A stretch of DNA of 64,000 nt, from contig DATAVA010000020.1 in assembly GCA_036267975.1 (NCBI GenBank), positions 4,985 to 68,984 of the forward strand, written 5' to 3'. Both the position numbers and the translations under genes were made by a program. A model generated the notes under the pieces. It ran no database searches. It worked only from the letters and a program-made list of their open reading frames with translations, and was not told the origin of the DNA. Source of the DNA: DAIDKA01 sp036267975. GTDB lineage: Bacteria > Pseudomonadota > Gammaproteobacteria > Steroidobacterales > Steroidobacteraceae. This document shows positions 41,388 through 50,451 of this stretch, piece by piece; position 1 is the stretch's first letter; every line of letters starts with the position of its first letter.

Positions 41388-42560
41388 TCAAGTCCGCGCC
41401 GCCGGATCAAACAGTCGTCGATGCTCGAGGATCGCGTATCTGTCTGTCATCCCCGCGATGTAGTCGGCGACAGCCCGTGCGCGTCCGGGCATACCGTGTT
41501 CGCGCTCCAGAACCGTTGCGGCTTCCTGGTGCTCGGTTGGCATCAGGGTCGGATCATCGAGGAAGGTATCAAATAAATGGGTCACGACGAGCCTTGCCTT
41601 GGACGTCATGCGCAATACTTTGTAGTGGCGGTAGACACGCTCGTTCAGGAATTGCTTGAGCTTGAGCTGTTCACGGGCGACGTCGGGGCTGAATGCGACC
41701 AGGGGTTTGGAGCGTGCCCGGACGTCGCTGACTGACGTCGGCCGGGCCTTGGCGAGGTTGTCACGGGTCGTGCGGATCAGGTCGCTGACCACATCGTTGA
41801 TGACGCGGCGGATGGTTTCGTGGATCACCTTGCGTTCGGGAAGCGCGCGGTACTTCGCCAGCACCTTTCGGTGCTGGCCTGCAAATAACTCGACCTCGGC
41901 CAGATCATCCAGGCTGATGAGTCCCGCGCGCAGGCCGTCGTCCACGTCATGATTGTTGTAGGCGATTTCATCGGCCAGGTTTGACAGTTGTGCCTCGAGT
42001 GAGGGTTGGCGCCGCTGGATGAAACGCTCGCCGAGTTCGCCCAGCTGCTTCGCATTGCGTACCGAACAGTGTTTGAGGATTCCCTCGCGGCATTCGAAGG
42101 TGAGATTGAGGCCGTGGAAATCGGCATAGCGATCTTCGAGCTCATCGACGACGCGCAGCGACTGCAGATTGTGCTCGAAGCCACCGAATTTGCGCATGCA
42201 GGCATTGAGCGCGTCCTGGCCGGCGTGTCCGAAGGGGGTATGGCCAAGATCGTGCGCGAGGCAGATCGCTTCGGTGAGCGATTCGTTCAGGTCGAGCGCC
42301 GTCGCAATGGAGCGCGCGATCTGCGCCACTTCCATCGAATGCGTCAGGCGCGTGCGGTACAGGTCGCCCTCATGATTCACGAACACCTGGGTCTTGTAGA
42401 CGAGGCGCCGAAAGGCGTTCGAATGGATGATGCGGTCGCGGTCGCGTTGGTATTCGCCGCGGAACTGCGGCGGCGGTTCGGCGCAGCGGCGGCCGCGGGA
42501 ACCGGACTCGGCCGACGCGTATGGGGCCAGGTCCGATGCTTGACGCGTGGCGCGGGTCAC
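41388..42560 (-). CDS. dgt: dGTP triphosphohydrolase-like protein (HD domain)
   Basis: The 390-residue protein belongs to the dGTPase family: RLTHSMEVAQIARSIATAL supplies the first His, and HDLGHTPFGHAGQDAL the HD pair with further metal ligands. The N-terminal RDRIIHSNAFRRLVYKTQVF is also typical. It hydrolyses dNTPs to deoxynucleosides and triphosphate and lowers dNTP pools. It starts 2 bases after aroB, so it is the last gene of an aroK-aroB-dgt operon. Confidence 0.93.
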   Translation of the reverse strand: MTRATRQASDLAPYASAESGSRGRRCAEPPPQFRGEYQRDRDRIIHSNAFRRLVYKTQVFVNHEGDLYRTRLTHSMEVAQIARSIATALDLNESLTEAICLAHDLGHTPFGHAGQDALNACMRKFGGFEHNLQSLRVVDELEDRYADFHGLNLTFECREGILKHCSVRNAKQLGELGERFIQRRQPSLEAQLSNLADEIAYNNHDVDDGLRAGLISLDDLAEVELFAGQHRKVLAKYRALPERKVIHETIRRVINDVVSDLIRTTRDNLAKARPTSVSDVRARSKPLVAFSPDVAREQLKLKQFLNERVYRHYKVLRMTSKARLVVTHLFDTFLDDPTLMPTEHQEAATVLEREHGMPGRARAVADYIAGMTDRYAILEHRRLFDPAART

Positions 42561-42562
42561 GG

Positions 42563-43639
42563 TCAGCCGAAGTAGCCGGTCAGCGTAGCCTCAAGCGCGC
42601 GCGGCGGATAATCGGCGGTCACGAGGGCCGCTCCGATGCGCTTCAGCAGCACGAAGCGCATGCGCCCCGCCTTCACCTTCTTGTCGATCTTCATGTGCTC
42701 CAGCACCGTCTGCGCCGAAACATCCGGTGCGGCGACGGGCAGACCGACCCGGTGCAGCAGCGCCCGCAGCCGCGCGACATCCGCATCACTCAGGTAGCCA
42801 CATTCACGCGACATGGCCGCGGCCATCAGCATGCCGGCGCCGACGGCTTCGCCGTGCAGCCAGGTGCCGTAACCCGTGGCCGCTTCAATCGCATGTCCGA
42901 AGGTGTGTCCCAAATTCAGCAACGCGCGATCGCCGTGTTCGCGCTCGTCCTGGCCCACGATTTCGGCCTTGACCTCGCAGGAGCGGCGGATGGCATGCGT
43001 AAGCGCTTGCGGATCACGCGCCAGCAGCCGATCGATATTGACCTCGAGCCAGTCAAAGAAGGCCGCATCATGGATCAGGCCGTACTTGATGATCTCCGCA
43101 AGCCCGGCCCGCAATTCCCGCGGCGGCAGCGTCGCCAGCGTATCCGTATCGGCGATCACCGCGACGGGCTGGTGGAATGCACCGATGAGGTTCTTGCCAC
43201 CGGGATGATTCACGCCGGTCTTGCCGCCGACCGAAGAGTCGACTTGCGCCAGCAGGGTCGTCGGCACCTGCACGAAATCGATGCCGCGCTGATAGCAGGC
43301 TGCCGCGAATCCCGCCATGTCCCCCACCACACCGCCGCCGAGGGCCACCACGGTACTGTCGCGCGCCAGGCGGTTCGCGACCGCGACATCGAGGATCCGG
43401 GCGAGCGTCGCGAGGGTCTTGTACGACTCGCCGTCGGGCAAAATCGCCTCGACGATGTTGCGATCCTTGAGAGCGTGTTTCAGCGTACCCGCGTACAGCG
43501 GCGCAACGGTGGTATTGCTGACCAGCAGCACGGTGCCGCGGGGTACGTGCGCCTCGAGCACCGCAGGGTCGCGCAACAGGCCGGGGCCGATCAGGATCGG
43601 ATAGCTGCGTGCGGCGAGTTCAACCGTCAGGGTGTTCAC
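42563..43639 (-). CDS. aroB: 3-dehydroquinate synthase
   Basis: I start at the GTG at 43639, which gives 358 residues (the family length) beginning VNTLTVELAARSYPI; the longer open frame runs back into aroK and its extra residues look unrelated. The NAD-binding GGGVVGDMAGFAAACYQRG and the metal-site region GLAEIIKYGLI and NLGHTFGHAIE are intact. It converts DAHP to 3-dehydroquinate, the second step of the shikimate pathway. It lies 22 bases downstream of aroK. Confidence 0.93.
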   Translation of the reverse strand: MNTLTVELAARSYPILIGPGLLRDPAVLEAHVPRGTVLLVSNTTVAPLYAGTLKHALKDRNIVEAILPDGESYKTLATLARILDVAVANRLARDSTVVALGGGVVGDMAGFAAACYQRGIDFVQVPTTLLAQVDSSVGGKTGVNHPGGKNLIGAFHQPVAVIADTDTLATLPPRELRAGLAEIIKYGLIHDAAFFDWLEVNIDRLLARDPQALTHAIRRSCEVKAEIVGQDEREHGDRALLNLGHTFGHAIEAATGYGTWLHGEAVGAGMLMAAAMSRECGYLSDADVARLRALLHRVGLPVAAPDVSAQTVLEHMKIDKKVKAGRMRFVLLKRIGAALVTADYPPRALEATLTGYFG

Positions 43640-43661
43640 GATATCGGCAATTATAGAGCGT

Positions 43662-44192
43662 TCAGCCACCCACGACCGGGAAACCCAGGGCCTTGATGAT
43701 TTCCTCGGCAACCGCCTGGATCTTGCGGCCGTCAGTGATGACCTTCAGGTCGGCAACCGCACAGTACAGCGGCTCGCGTTCGGCCATCAGCTGCCGCAGC
43801 TTCACTTCCGGATCTACATTCGCGAGTAGCGGCCGATGGCGGGCGTGGCTTACGCGGTGCACCTGCTGTTCGACGGAGGTGATCAGGTAGACCACGCAGC
43901 CGCGCTGCGTCAGCAGTTCGCGGTTCTCGGGCATCAGAATGGCGCCGCCGCCGGTGGCCAATACCAAAGGCTCGAGCGCCGTCAGCGCCTCGATGGCTTC
44001 CTTCTCGCGCTGCCGAAAGCGCGGCTCGCCTTCCTTCTCGAAAATGTAGGAAATGTCGACGCCGGTGCGCTTCTCGATTTCGGCATCACTGTCGAGGAAA
44101 GGCGCGTCCACCATCCGCGCCAGGATGCGTCCCACGGCACTTTTGCCGGAACCCATCGGGCCGACGAGGTAGATATTGCGCTTGCCGTGCAT
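43662..44192 (-). CDS. aroK: shikimate kinase
   Basis: The 176-residue kinase has Walker A GPMGSGKSAVG (11-21), the shikimate-binding DSD (DSDAEIEKRTG) and GGGAILM, and the adenine region RHRPLL. It phosphorylates shikimate in aromatic amino-acid synthesis. It is the first gene of aroKB-dgt and directly follows the Ig-like lipoprotein gene (40-base gap), downstream of pilQ as in many gammaproteobacteria. Confidence 0.95.
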   Translation of the reverse strand: MHGKRNIYLVGPMGSGKSAVGRILARMVDAPFLDSDAEIEKRTGVDISYIFEKEGEPRFRQREKEAIEALTALEPLVLATGGGAILMPENRELLTQRGCVVYLITSVEQQVHRVSHARHRPLLANVDPEVKLRQLMAEREPLYCAVADLKVITDGRKIQAVAEEIIKALGFPVVGG

Positions 44193-44232
44193 GGTGCGGG
44201 TGAGAATACCGCACCCGCACGGCTACGCGCGG

Positions 44233-46413
44233 TCAGGGAACCGAGACGGGGATGGTGAGGAAGGTGCTCGAACCGCTGGGCGATGTCACCTTGACGGTAA
44301 TGGTCGCACTGCCCGTGGTGGTCGTCGTCGTCAGCGCCGCGCCATAATTCTGGCCGCCGACGGTGGCATCGCACCCGACCGTGGTGCTACCTACCGCGGC
44401 AACGACAACGGTCGTACTGGAACTCTGGAACGAAACGGTGGTGCCCGCGGCCATCGAATTTCCGGGTATGCCGTGACCCACTCCACTTGTGTCCTGTACG
44501 TTGACGACCAGCTGGGCGGAACTGCTGATGGGCATCGCCAGCATGGGGGCAGCGACCGTACCCGAATTCGTGAGGCCCGCGGTGTCAGCAGCGTCCAGGG
44601 TGATGAGCGCGTCGCTGGTCGACATGGTGAGCAGGTGGGATACGCCCAGGGCCAGCGTGCTTTGCATGCAGGTGGACCCGGGTGCGGTGCCGGTGCAGGT
44701 GATGCCCACGAACTGGCCGCTCGGAAGGTCGCGCGCACCGTTGCCATTGAAATCGAGGAAGTATTCACCCGTGTCATACGCCCCGTTCTCATTGTCGTCG
44801 CGGTAGGGCTCGCCAAGATTCGCGAAGGATTCGGTGGAATCGTAGAAGCCATTGCCATTCGCGTCATCGAATGATTCTTCGCCGATCGCCGTGGCGAGAA
44901 TCGTCGCACGCCCATAGCCGTTGCTCGGAGGTACGCCAGTCACCGAGGCAAGTTGTGTGGTCGGTCGCGGATTCGTGCTCGTCCAGGTGACGAAGCACGT
45001 ACCGCCCAGCGTATTGCAGTTGCCGCCGATCTGGCCGCCGTTGGTCGTGAACGCCACGGCGGTGCCATCCGGGACCGGGTTGCTGTAGCGATCCGAGAGG
45101 AACACGGTGATCGGCACCGTCACGCCGTCGATCGAATAGGCCTCGACGTTGGGACAGGAGAGCGGCGAGACGCCATTGGCATACTTTGCGGGGCCTACCG
45201 CACTGCTGAAGGAACTGGAGGTCGGCAGGCCGGTCGTCACGGTGAGCTGGCTGGACTGGGTGCTCAGGGCCGGCGCGGCGATGCTCGCGGTGACGCGCAC
45301 GGTGGTATGCACGGTGCCCGAACTGACCGTGGTCTGGACCGTGCCATCCGAAGCCGATGTCGCGGTCGTCGGTGAGATCGCCAGTCCGCCGACCGTCGTG
45401 TTCGGGGTAAATGTCACGGCGACGCCCTGGAACGGCCCGCCGGTGGAATTGAGGACCTTGAAGACCACGGTGGAGGTCTGGTTGAGACCCGTGCCCTTCA
45501 GGCCGATGGACGTCTGGGAAGCCGAGACGAACTGAATCGAGCCGATCGAAGCCGCACCGACCGTGACCGTGCCGGTCGCAGCCAGATTCTGGGTGCCCAC
45601 GGTCGCGGACGCCGTGATGGTGTCCGGGCCGCTGCAACCCATGGCCGTATACGTTGCCGCCGCAAAACCCGTGGTCGTGACGACAGTGCCGGCCGGCGGG
45701 GCGCCAGTGCCGGTGACCGTTGACAGGATGGTCGCCTGACCGGTTGCGACACACGGTGAATTGAAGGTCACGGTGACCGGTCCGGCGTTGTACAACGTCC
45801 CGGTCTGATCGACGACGGACACGTTCAAGGCCGTCGTGCCGCCCGCGGACAATGTCGGCGCACCGACCCCGATGGCACCGGCCACGAAGGTGGAGCCATT
45901 CCCGTTACCGAGCTGCACGGTCGTCGTGCCCGACTGGGACGAGGCAACGACCTGCACTGAGGCCGTTCCAACCTGGCTGCCGGCCGTGGCAGTCACGGTG
46001 ATGGTCCGCAGCGAGGAGTCGCCCGCGGTGCTGAGCGTCGCCACCGCCGAACCGTTCGCGCCGGTACTCACGCAGCCATTCGTTCCATTCGTGACGGCAA
46101 CGCCACCCGAGGAGGCCTTGAAGCAGACCTGAACCCCTGAAATGAGGTTGTTGTCATCGTTCTTGGCGAGCGCCGTGATGGTTGCACTGCTTGAGCCATC
46201 CGCCGGAATCGTCGGTGCGCTGGTGCTAACGCTAAGCGCCGAGGCCGTAACCGTCGTACCACCGTTGCCGCCGGTCGTGCCGCCGGTGCTACCCGTACTT
46301 CCGGTTCCGGTTGAACCCGATCCGCTGCCTACGAACGGCGCATCGCCGCCACCGCATGCCGCGAGGGCTGCGGTGAGCATCAGAATCGGCACAGTTAACC
46401 AAAGTTTACGCAT
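44233..46413 (-). CDS. Ig-like (Big-type) repeat surface lipoprotein with calcium-loop insert
   Basis: The 726-residue protein has a lipoprotein signal (LTAALAAC, Cys20), a Gly/Ser/Thr linker (about 28-55) and a series of Ig-like domains of the bacterial Ig/invasin type, each with the ITVTA-like strand (for example SLRTITVTATAGSQVG). Between about 511 and 565 are three acidic loops (DANGNGFYDSTE, DDNENGAYDTGE, DFNGNGARD) of the dockerin/EF-hand kind that bind calcium. It may be an adhesin or pilus-associated lipoprotein. It lies 52 bases after pilQ on the same strand, an unusual insertion between pilQ and aroK. Confidence 0.85.
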   Translation of the reverse strand: MRKLWLTVPILMLTAALAACGGGDAPFVGSGSGSTGTGSTGSTGGTTGGNGGTTVTASALSVSTSAPTIPADGSSSATITALAKNDDNNLISGVQVCFKASSGGVAVTNGTNGCVSTGANGSAVATLSTAGDSSLRTITVTATAGSQVGTASVQVVASSQSGTTTVQLGNGNGSTFVAGAIGVGAPTLSAGGTTALNVSVVDQTGTLYNAGPVTVTFNSPCVATGQATILSTVTGTGAPPAGTVVTTTGFAAATYTAMGCSGPDTITASATVGTQNLAATGTVTVGAASIGSIQFVSASQTSIGLKGTGLNQTSTVVFKVLNSTGGPFQGVAVTFTPNTTVGGLAISPTTATSASDGTVQTTVSSGTVHTTVRVTASIAAPALSTQSSQLTVTTGLPTSSSFSSAVGPAKYANGVSPLSCPNVEAYSIDGVTVPITVFLSDRYSNPVPDGTAVAFTTNGGQIGGNCNTLGGTCFVTWTSTNPRPTTQLASVTGVPPSNGYGRATILATAIGEESFDDANGNGFYDSTESFANLGEPYRDDNENGAYDTGEYFLDFNGNGARDLPSGQFVGITCTGTAPGSTCMQSTLALGVSHLLTMSTSDALITLDAADTAGLTNSGTVAAPMLAMPISSSAQLVVNVQDTSGVGHGIPGNSMAAGTTVSFQSSSTTVVVAAVGSTTVGCDATVGGQNYGAALTTTTTTGSATITVKVTSPSGSSTFLTIPVSVP

Positions 46414-46465
46414 GTCTCACCTGAAAATTCGTTGCGATGTAGACCAAGTTGAGCGAGGCCGCCGG

Positions 46466-48634
46466 TCAATAGACGTTGGCGCCTTCGTGAAGAATCTTCG
46501 GCGTCACAAAGATCAACAGCTCGTCCTTGTTATTGGTCCTGGTGGTCGTCTTGAACAGGTTGCCCAGGATGGGCACATCCCCGAGGTACGGCACCTTCGT
46601 TTCATCAATGCGGTGTTCGGTCTGCAGGATGCCTCCGAGCACCACCGTCTGCCCGTCACTGACCAGCACCTGGGTCGTGATTTCCTGGGTATCGATGCTC
46701 GGCACGTTGACGCCGCCTGACGCCACGACCACCTGGCCGACGGTATCCTTCGTCACATCCAGGTCGAGGATGATGCGGTTGTCAGGCGTGATCTGCGGCG
46801 TCACTTCCAGTGACAGCACCGCCTTCTTGAAGGAAATGGACGTCGCGCCGCTGGAGGCGGACTCCTGGTAGGGGATCTCGGTACCCTGCGAAATCGTGGC
46901 CTGCTTCTGGTTGGCCGTGATGATGCTCGGTGAAGAAATGATGTCTGCGCGCGTCTCGCTCTGGGCCGCCGACAGCTCCAGGTCGAGCAGGTAATCGGAC
47001 CCGAGGATCCCGAGGGCGATGCTGCCCGCGGGACTGGAGACCGGCAGGTTGACGTTGTAACGCGTCGGCGCCGTGCCGGTGCCCGTGGAGCCGGAGGGCA
47101 TCGTGACCGGGAACGCCGAACCGGTGGTGGTCAGGTTGGTCAGTGCGGAGTTCACGATCGTGTTGGCGCCCGCCGCCGTACCGGTGGTCGTGACGAGGCC
47201 GTTGGCGCCGTTCTTGTTGACACCGGTGAAGCCCAGCACCGCACCCAGCTCGCGCGTGAAGTCGTTGTTCACGATGACCAGGCGCGATTCGATTTTGACC
47301 TGGCGCACGGGGATGTCCAAGGTGGCGACCATGCGCCGGATGTCCTCGAGCCGCTCCGCCGTGTCCTGCAGCAGCAGGGTATTCGTACGCACATCCACCG
47401 ACACGTTGCCGCGCGGTGAGAGTAGCGAACGGCCCGTCGATTTGATCAGGCTGGCCATGTCCGCGGCCTTGGCGTAGTTGACCTGCAGGAACTCCGAGCG
47501 CAGCGGCTCGAGTTCCTGAAGATCCTTGCGCGCCGCCAGTTCGGCCTTCTCGCGGCTGGAGATCTCATCGGCCGGCGCGACGATGATGACGTTGCCGTCC
47601 TGGCGCTTGTCCAGACCCTTGGTGCGCAACACGATGTCGAGCGCCTGGTCCCAGGGCACATTCTGCAGGCGCAGGGTCACGCTGCCATGCACCGAGTCGC
47701 TTACCACGATGTTCTGGCCGCTGGTGTCCGCCAGCAGCTGCAGCAAGGAGCGGGTGTCGATGTCCTGGAAGTTCATCGTCATCTTCTCACCCGTGTAGAG
47801 GCGCTTGGTGTCCTCGGCGACCTCGGGCTTGCGCTTCGGCTGGATCTCGACGACGTAGGTGTCGTTGGTCTGATAGGCCAGCTGCTCGTAGTCACCCGTG
47901 GCGGTGATGATGAGGCGGGCATCGCCGCCGGAATGGGTCGCATCGAAGCTGGTGACCGCAGTGCCGTAATCGGTGGCATCGAAACGGCGTACCAGCCGTT
48001 TGGGCAGCTCCGTGCCCGCAAAATCAACGACCACCTGCTCGCCGACCTGGCGCAGGTTGATGGGCGTATGCGGGTCGGTCAGGTGCACGATGACGCGGCC
48101 GGCGCCATCCACGCTGCGCCGGAAGTCGATGCTATCGATGCTGCGCACGCCCGCGGCGGTCGAGACCGTGGCGCCATCGCTGCGCGCGGGCACGGTGCTG
48201 GCCGTCGCCTCGGCACCGTTCTGGCCGAGCGTGACCACGATGTTGTTACCGTCGACCCGCATGGCGTACGGCATCGTCTTGTCGAGGACCAGCTCCAGCC
48301 GGCTGCGGTCCGCGGTCTGCGCGGCCAGGATCGTGTCGAGACCACCGGAGCGCACGTCGATGCGGCGCGATGCGAGCGCCAGCGAAGTGCCCGGCAGATC
48401 GATGGCAATGCGCGCCGGATCATCGATGGCAAAGCTGGTGGGCTGCGGCGCAGGTCCCGACAGCTTCAGGGTCAGCTGCAGCTGCTGTCCGGCCATGGGC
48501 CGTACGTCGATGGCCGTCAGGGTATTGCTGTCTGCGGCATGCGCCAGCGACAGGAGGGTTGAACCGGCGATGAGCGCGGTCAGGAGCGTCGCGAGGGCGC
48601 TTCGGATCCGGTTCAACGGGTTGAGGCGTGTCAT
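46466..48634 (-). CDS. pilQ: type IV pilus secretin
   Basis: The 722-residue protein has a signal peptide, two AMIN domains in the N-terminal third (AIDVRPMAGQQLQLTLKLSG, then SIDFRRSVDGAGRVIVHLT), a secretin N-terminal region (MNFQDIDTRSLLQLLADTSGQNIVVSD) and the secretin domain with VPYLGDVPILGNLFKTTTRTNNKDELLIFVTPKIL at the end. A variable Gly/Thr insert is found near residues 475-530. It forms the outer-membrane pore for the pilus. GGGAG precedes the ATG. It ends the pilMNOPQ set. Confidence 0.95.
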   Translation of the reverse strand: MTRLNPLNRIRSALATLLTALIAGSTLLSLAHAADSNTLTAIDVRPMAGQQLQLTLKLSGPAPQPTSFAIDDPARIAIDLPGTSLALASRRIDVRSGGLDTILAAQTADRSRLELVLDKTMPYAMRVDGNNIVVTLGQNGAEATASTVPARSDGATVSTAAGVRSIDSIDFRRSVDGAGRVIVHLTDPHTPINLRQVGEQVVVDFAGTELPKRLVRRFDATDYGTAVTSFDATHSGGDARLIITATGDYEQLAYQTNDTYVVEIQPKRKPEVAEDTKRLYTGEKMTMNFQDIDTRSLLQLLADTSGQNIVVSDSVHGSVTLRLQNVPWDQALDIVLRTKGLDKRQDGNVIIVAPADEISSREKAELAARKDLQELEPLRSEFLQVNYAKAADMASLIKSTGRSLLSPRGNVSVDVRTNTLLLQDTAERLEDIRRMVATLDIPVRQVKIESRLVIVNNDFTRELGAVLGFTGVNKNGANGLVTTTGTAAGANTIVNSALTNLTTTGSAFPVTMPSGSTGTGTAPTRYNVNLPVSSPAGSIALGILGSDYLLDLELSAAQSETRADIISSPSIITANQKQATISQGTEIPYQESASSGATSISFKKAVLSLEVTPQITPDNRIILDLDVTKDTVGQVVVASGGVNVPSIDTQEITTQVLVSDGQTVVLGGILQTEHRIDETKVPYLGDVPILGNLFKTTTRTNNKDELLIFVTPKILHEGANVY

Positions 48635-48661
48635 TTTTAAGAACTCCCTGCAGCCGTTCGG

Positions 48662-49198
48662 CTAATCGTTCAACGCGAGGCCCGTCGGGCGCTCGATGTA
48701 GCCACCCAGGCCGTCCGGGACGATTTCCCGGACGTCGATCTTTGATGGGGTGATGCCGGTGATCTTGCCGTCGTTCTGGCCAATGTAATTGCCCACGACG
48801 ACCCGATGCACCAGTCCGTCCTTCGTCTGGACCAATCCATATAACTGCCCGCCCAGCTGCATCGACCCGACCATCTTCATCGTGTCCAGCGAGTACTGCT
48901 CCAGGAACTCGCGGTTGCGATGCTGATCGGGGCGCAGGTTCGGGTTGCCGGCGTTGGGCGAGGTCGGCATGAACGGCGAGCGCAGGTTCATGTCGGCATA
49001 CGTATACGTCTGCTGCGGCTTCACCTCGGGTAAGGGTTCGACCCGTCCACCCGGTTCCTTGTTGGTCTCGGTGATGAAGCTCTGCAGGTCATCATCGCCA
49101 CTGGAACAGCCGCCGAGCGTCATCGCGGCGGCGCCGACCAGGCTCAGCAGCAGCACGGCCAGCGGACGCAAACGGGGGGTGGCGTTAAGGGTGCTCAT
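48662..49198 (-). CDS. pilP: type IV pilus assembly lipoprotein
   Basis: The 178-residue protein has a lipobox (AMTLGGC) and the PilP domain (LEQYSLDTMKMVGSMQLGGQLYGLVQTKDGLVHRVVVGNYIGQNDGKI). It links the inner-membrane PilNO pair to the secretin. Its ATG overlaps the pilO stop by 4 bases. The order matches the canonical pilMNOPQ operon. Confidence 0.95.
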   Translation of the reverse strand: MSTLNATPRLRPLAVLLLSLVGAAAMTLGGCSSGDDDLQSFITETNKEPGGRVEPLPEVKPQQTYTYADMNLRSPFMPTSPNAGNPNLRPDQHRNREFLEQYSLDTMKMVGSMQLGGQLYGLVQTKDGLVHRVVVGNYIGQNDGKITGITPSKIDVREIVPDGLGGYIERPTGLALND

Positions 49199-49833
49199 TT
49201 CTTGGCATCCTTAGGTTTGGTGTTATCCGCGGCACTCTGCTCATCCTCGTCCAGGTACCGGTAGGTCTTCGCCGTCACATCCAGGGTCAAACTGTCGTAG
49301 CCGGACTTGCCGTCGGGTTTGATCTCGATGTCGTGCAGCGTGACGATGCGCGGCAGGGCCGCGATGCCACTGACGAACTGACCGAACTGGTGATAGCTGC
49401 CGCTGAAGCGGATGCGGATGGGCAGTTCGGCGTAGAAGTCCTTCTTCAATTCGGTACCGGGCTGGAACAGCTTCTGCGACAGGCCCGCCGCCAATCCCGT
49501 CTGGGAAATGTCGACGACCAGGTTCGGTACCTCGGTGCGACCGGGAAGCTGACGCAGCAGGGCGCCAAAGGAGCGCTCGATGTCAGCGAGCTGCTGCTTG
49601 TAGACACTCAGGTTCACGGCCTGCGCGTGCTTGGTCTTGAATTCCTGGCGCAGCTTCTGCTCTTCCTGCTGGTATTGGTCCAGCGTCGGACTTTCGTTCT
49701 GCCACACAAAGAAATAGCCGAGCACAGAAGTGAATACGACCAGCCAGATTGCGACTGCGCCGATGCGAAATGGCAAGGGCCAGCGGCCCGGCTCGCGCCA
49801 ATCGAGCGATTGCAGCTCTTCCACCAGGTTCAT
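49195..49833 (-). CDS. pilO: type IV pilus alignment protein
   Basis: The 212-residue protein has one membrane helix (IGAVAIWLVVFTSVLGYFFVW, about 26-46), a coiled coil and a ferredoxin-like domain (LPIRIRFSGSYHQFGQFVSGIAALPRIVTLHDIEI). It pairs with PilN in the periplasm. It overlaps pilN by 4 bases. The Lys/Asp-rich end after the domain is typical of this family. Confidence 0.95.
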   Translation of the reverse strand: MNLVEELQSLDWREPGRWPLPFRIGAVAIWLVVFTSVLGYFFVWQNESPTLDQYQQEEQKLRQEFKTKHAQAVNLSVYKQQLADIERSFGALLRQLPGRTEVPNLVVDISQTGLAAGLSQKLFQPGTELKKDFYAELPIRIRFSGSYHQFGQFVSGIAALPRIVTLHDIEIKPDGKSGYDSLTLDVTAKTYRYLDEDEQSAADNTKPKDAKK

Positions 49834-50450
49834 GGCGAGACTCCCCGGCGCACGCCGCCGTTCCTGGGGACGCCGGGTCGGGGGCCGGGTGCGACCTGGA
49901 TCCCGGTGTCGCCACCACTGGGCACTTCATCCGCGAATACGGTGAAGCTCGAACCACCCGTGGTGCCGTCAGCGGCGACCACCTGCAGTTCGGGATTCTT
50001 CAGCCACTGCGAGGCGTCGATGTTGCGCATGAAGGTCGATACGCGGGTCGCCGACTGCGCCACGCCGTCGAAGCGGAATTTCTGGTCGGTCTGCTTGACG
50101 CCGGTCAGGTACGCGCCATCCGGCAGCGTCTTCACGATCTCATCGAAGATGTGCACGATTTCCGGGCGCGAGCGCTGCAGCTTCTCGATGATTTCCATGC
50201 GGGCGATGAACTTCTGCTTGGCGGTCTCGAGGCTGTTGATCTCCTCGATCTGCTTGTCGAGACCCTTGATCTCGACGCGCAGCCGGTCATTGCGGCGCTG
50301 TTGCCCGTCGATCATCGACGAGAACATCAGGTAGCCGAGAAACGCCAGCAGGATCGCGACCAGCGTGGCGCCGCCGAGTGCAATCAGGAACTGCAACTTG
50401 CGCTCTTTGCGTTCCTCGTCGCGCCAGGGAAGTAGGTTTATCCGTGGCAT
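49830..50450 (-). CDS. pilN: type IV pilus assembly protein with PilM-binding N-terminus
   Basis: The 206-residue protein begins MPRINLLPWRDE, the conserved cytoplasmic tail that docks on PilM. A membrane helix (about 22-46), coiled coil and ferredoxin-like periplasmic domain follow. It starts one base after the pilM stop. Residues after about 165 (Gly/Pro-rich) are variable. Confidence 0.96.
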   Translation of the reverse strand: MPRINLLPWRDEERKERKLQFLIALGGATLVAILLAFLGYLMFSSMIDGQQRRNDRLRVEIKGLDKQIEEINSLETAKQKFIARMEIIEKLQRSRPEIVHIFDEIVKTLPDGAYLTGVKQTDQKFRFDGVAQSATRVSTFMRNIDASQWLKNPELQVVAADGTTGGSSFTVFADEVPSGGDTGIQVAPGPRPGVPRNGGVRRGVSP

Positions 50451-50451
50451 G

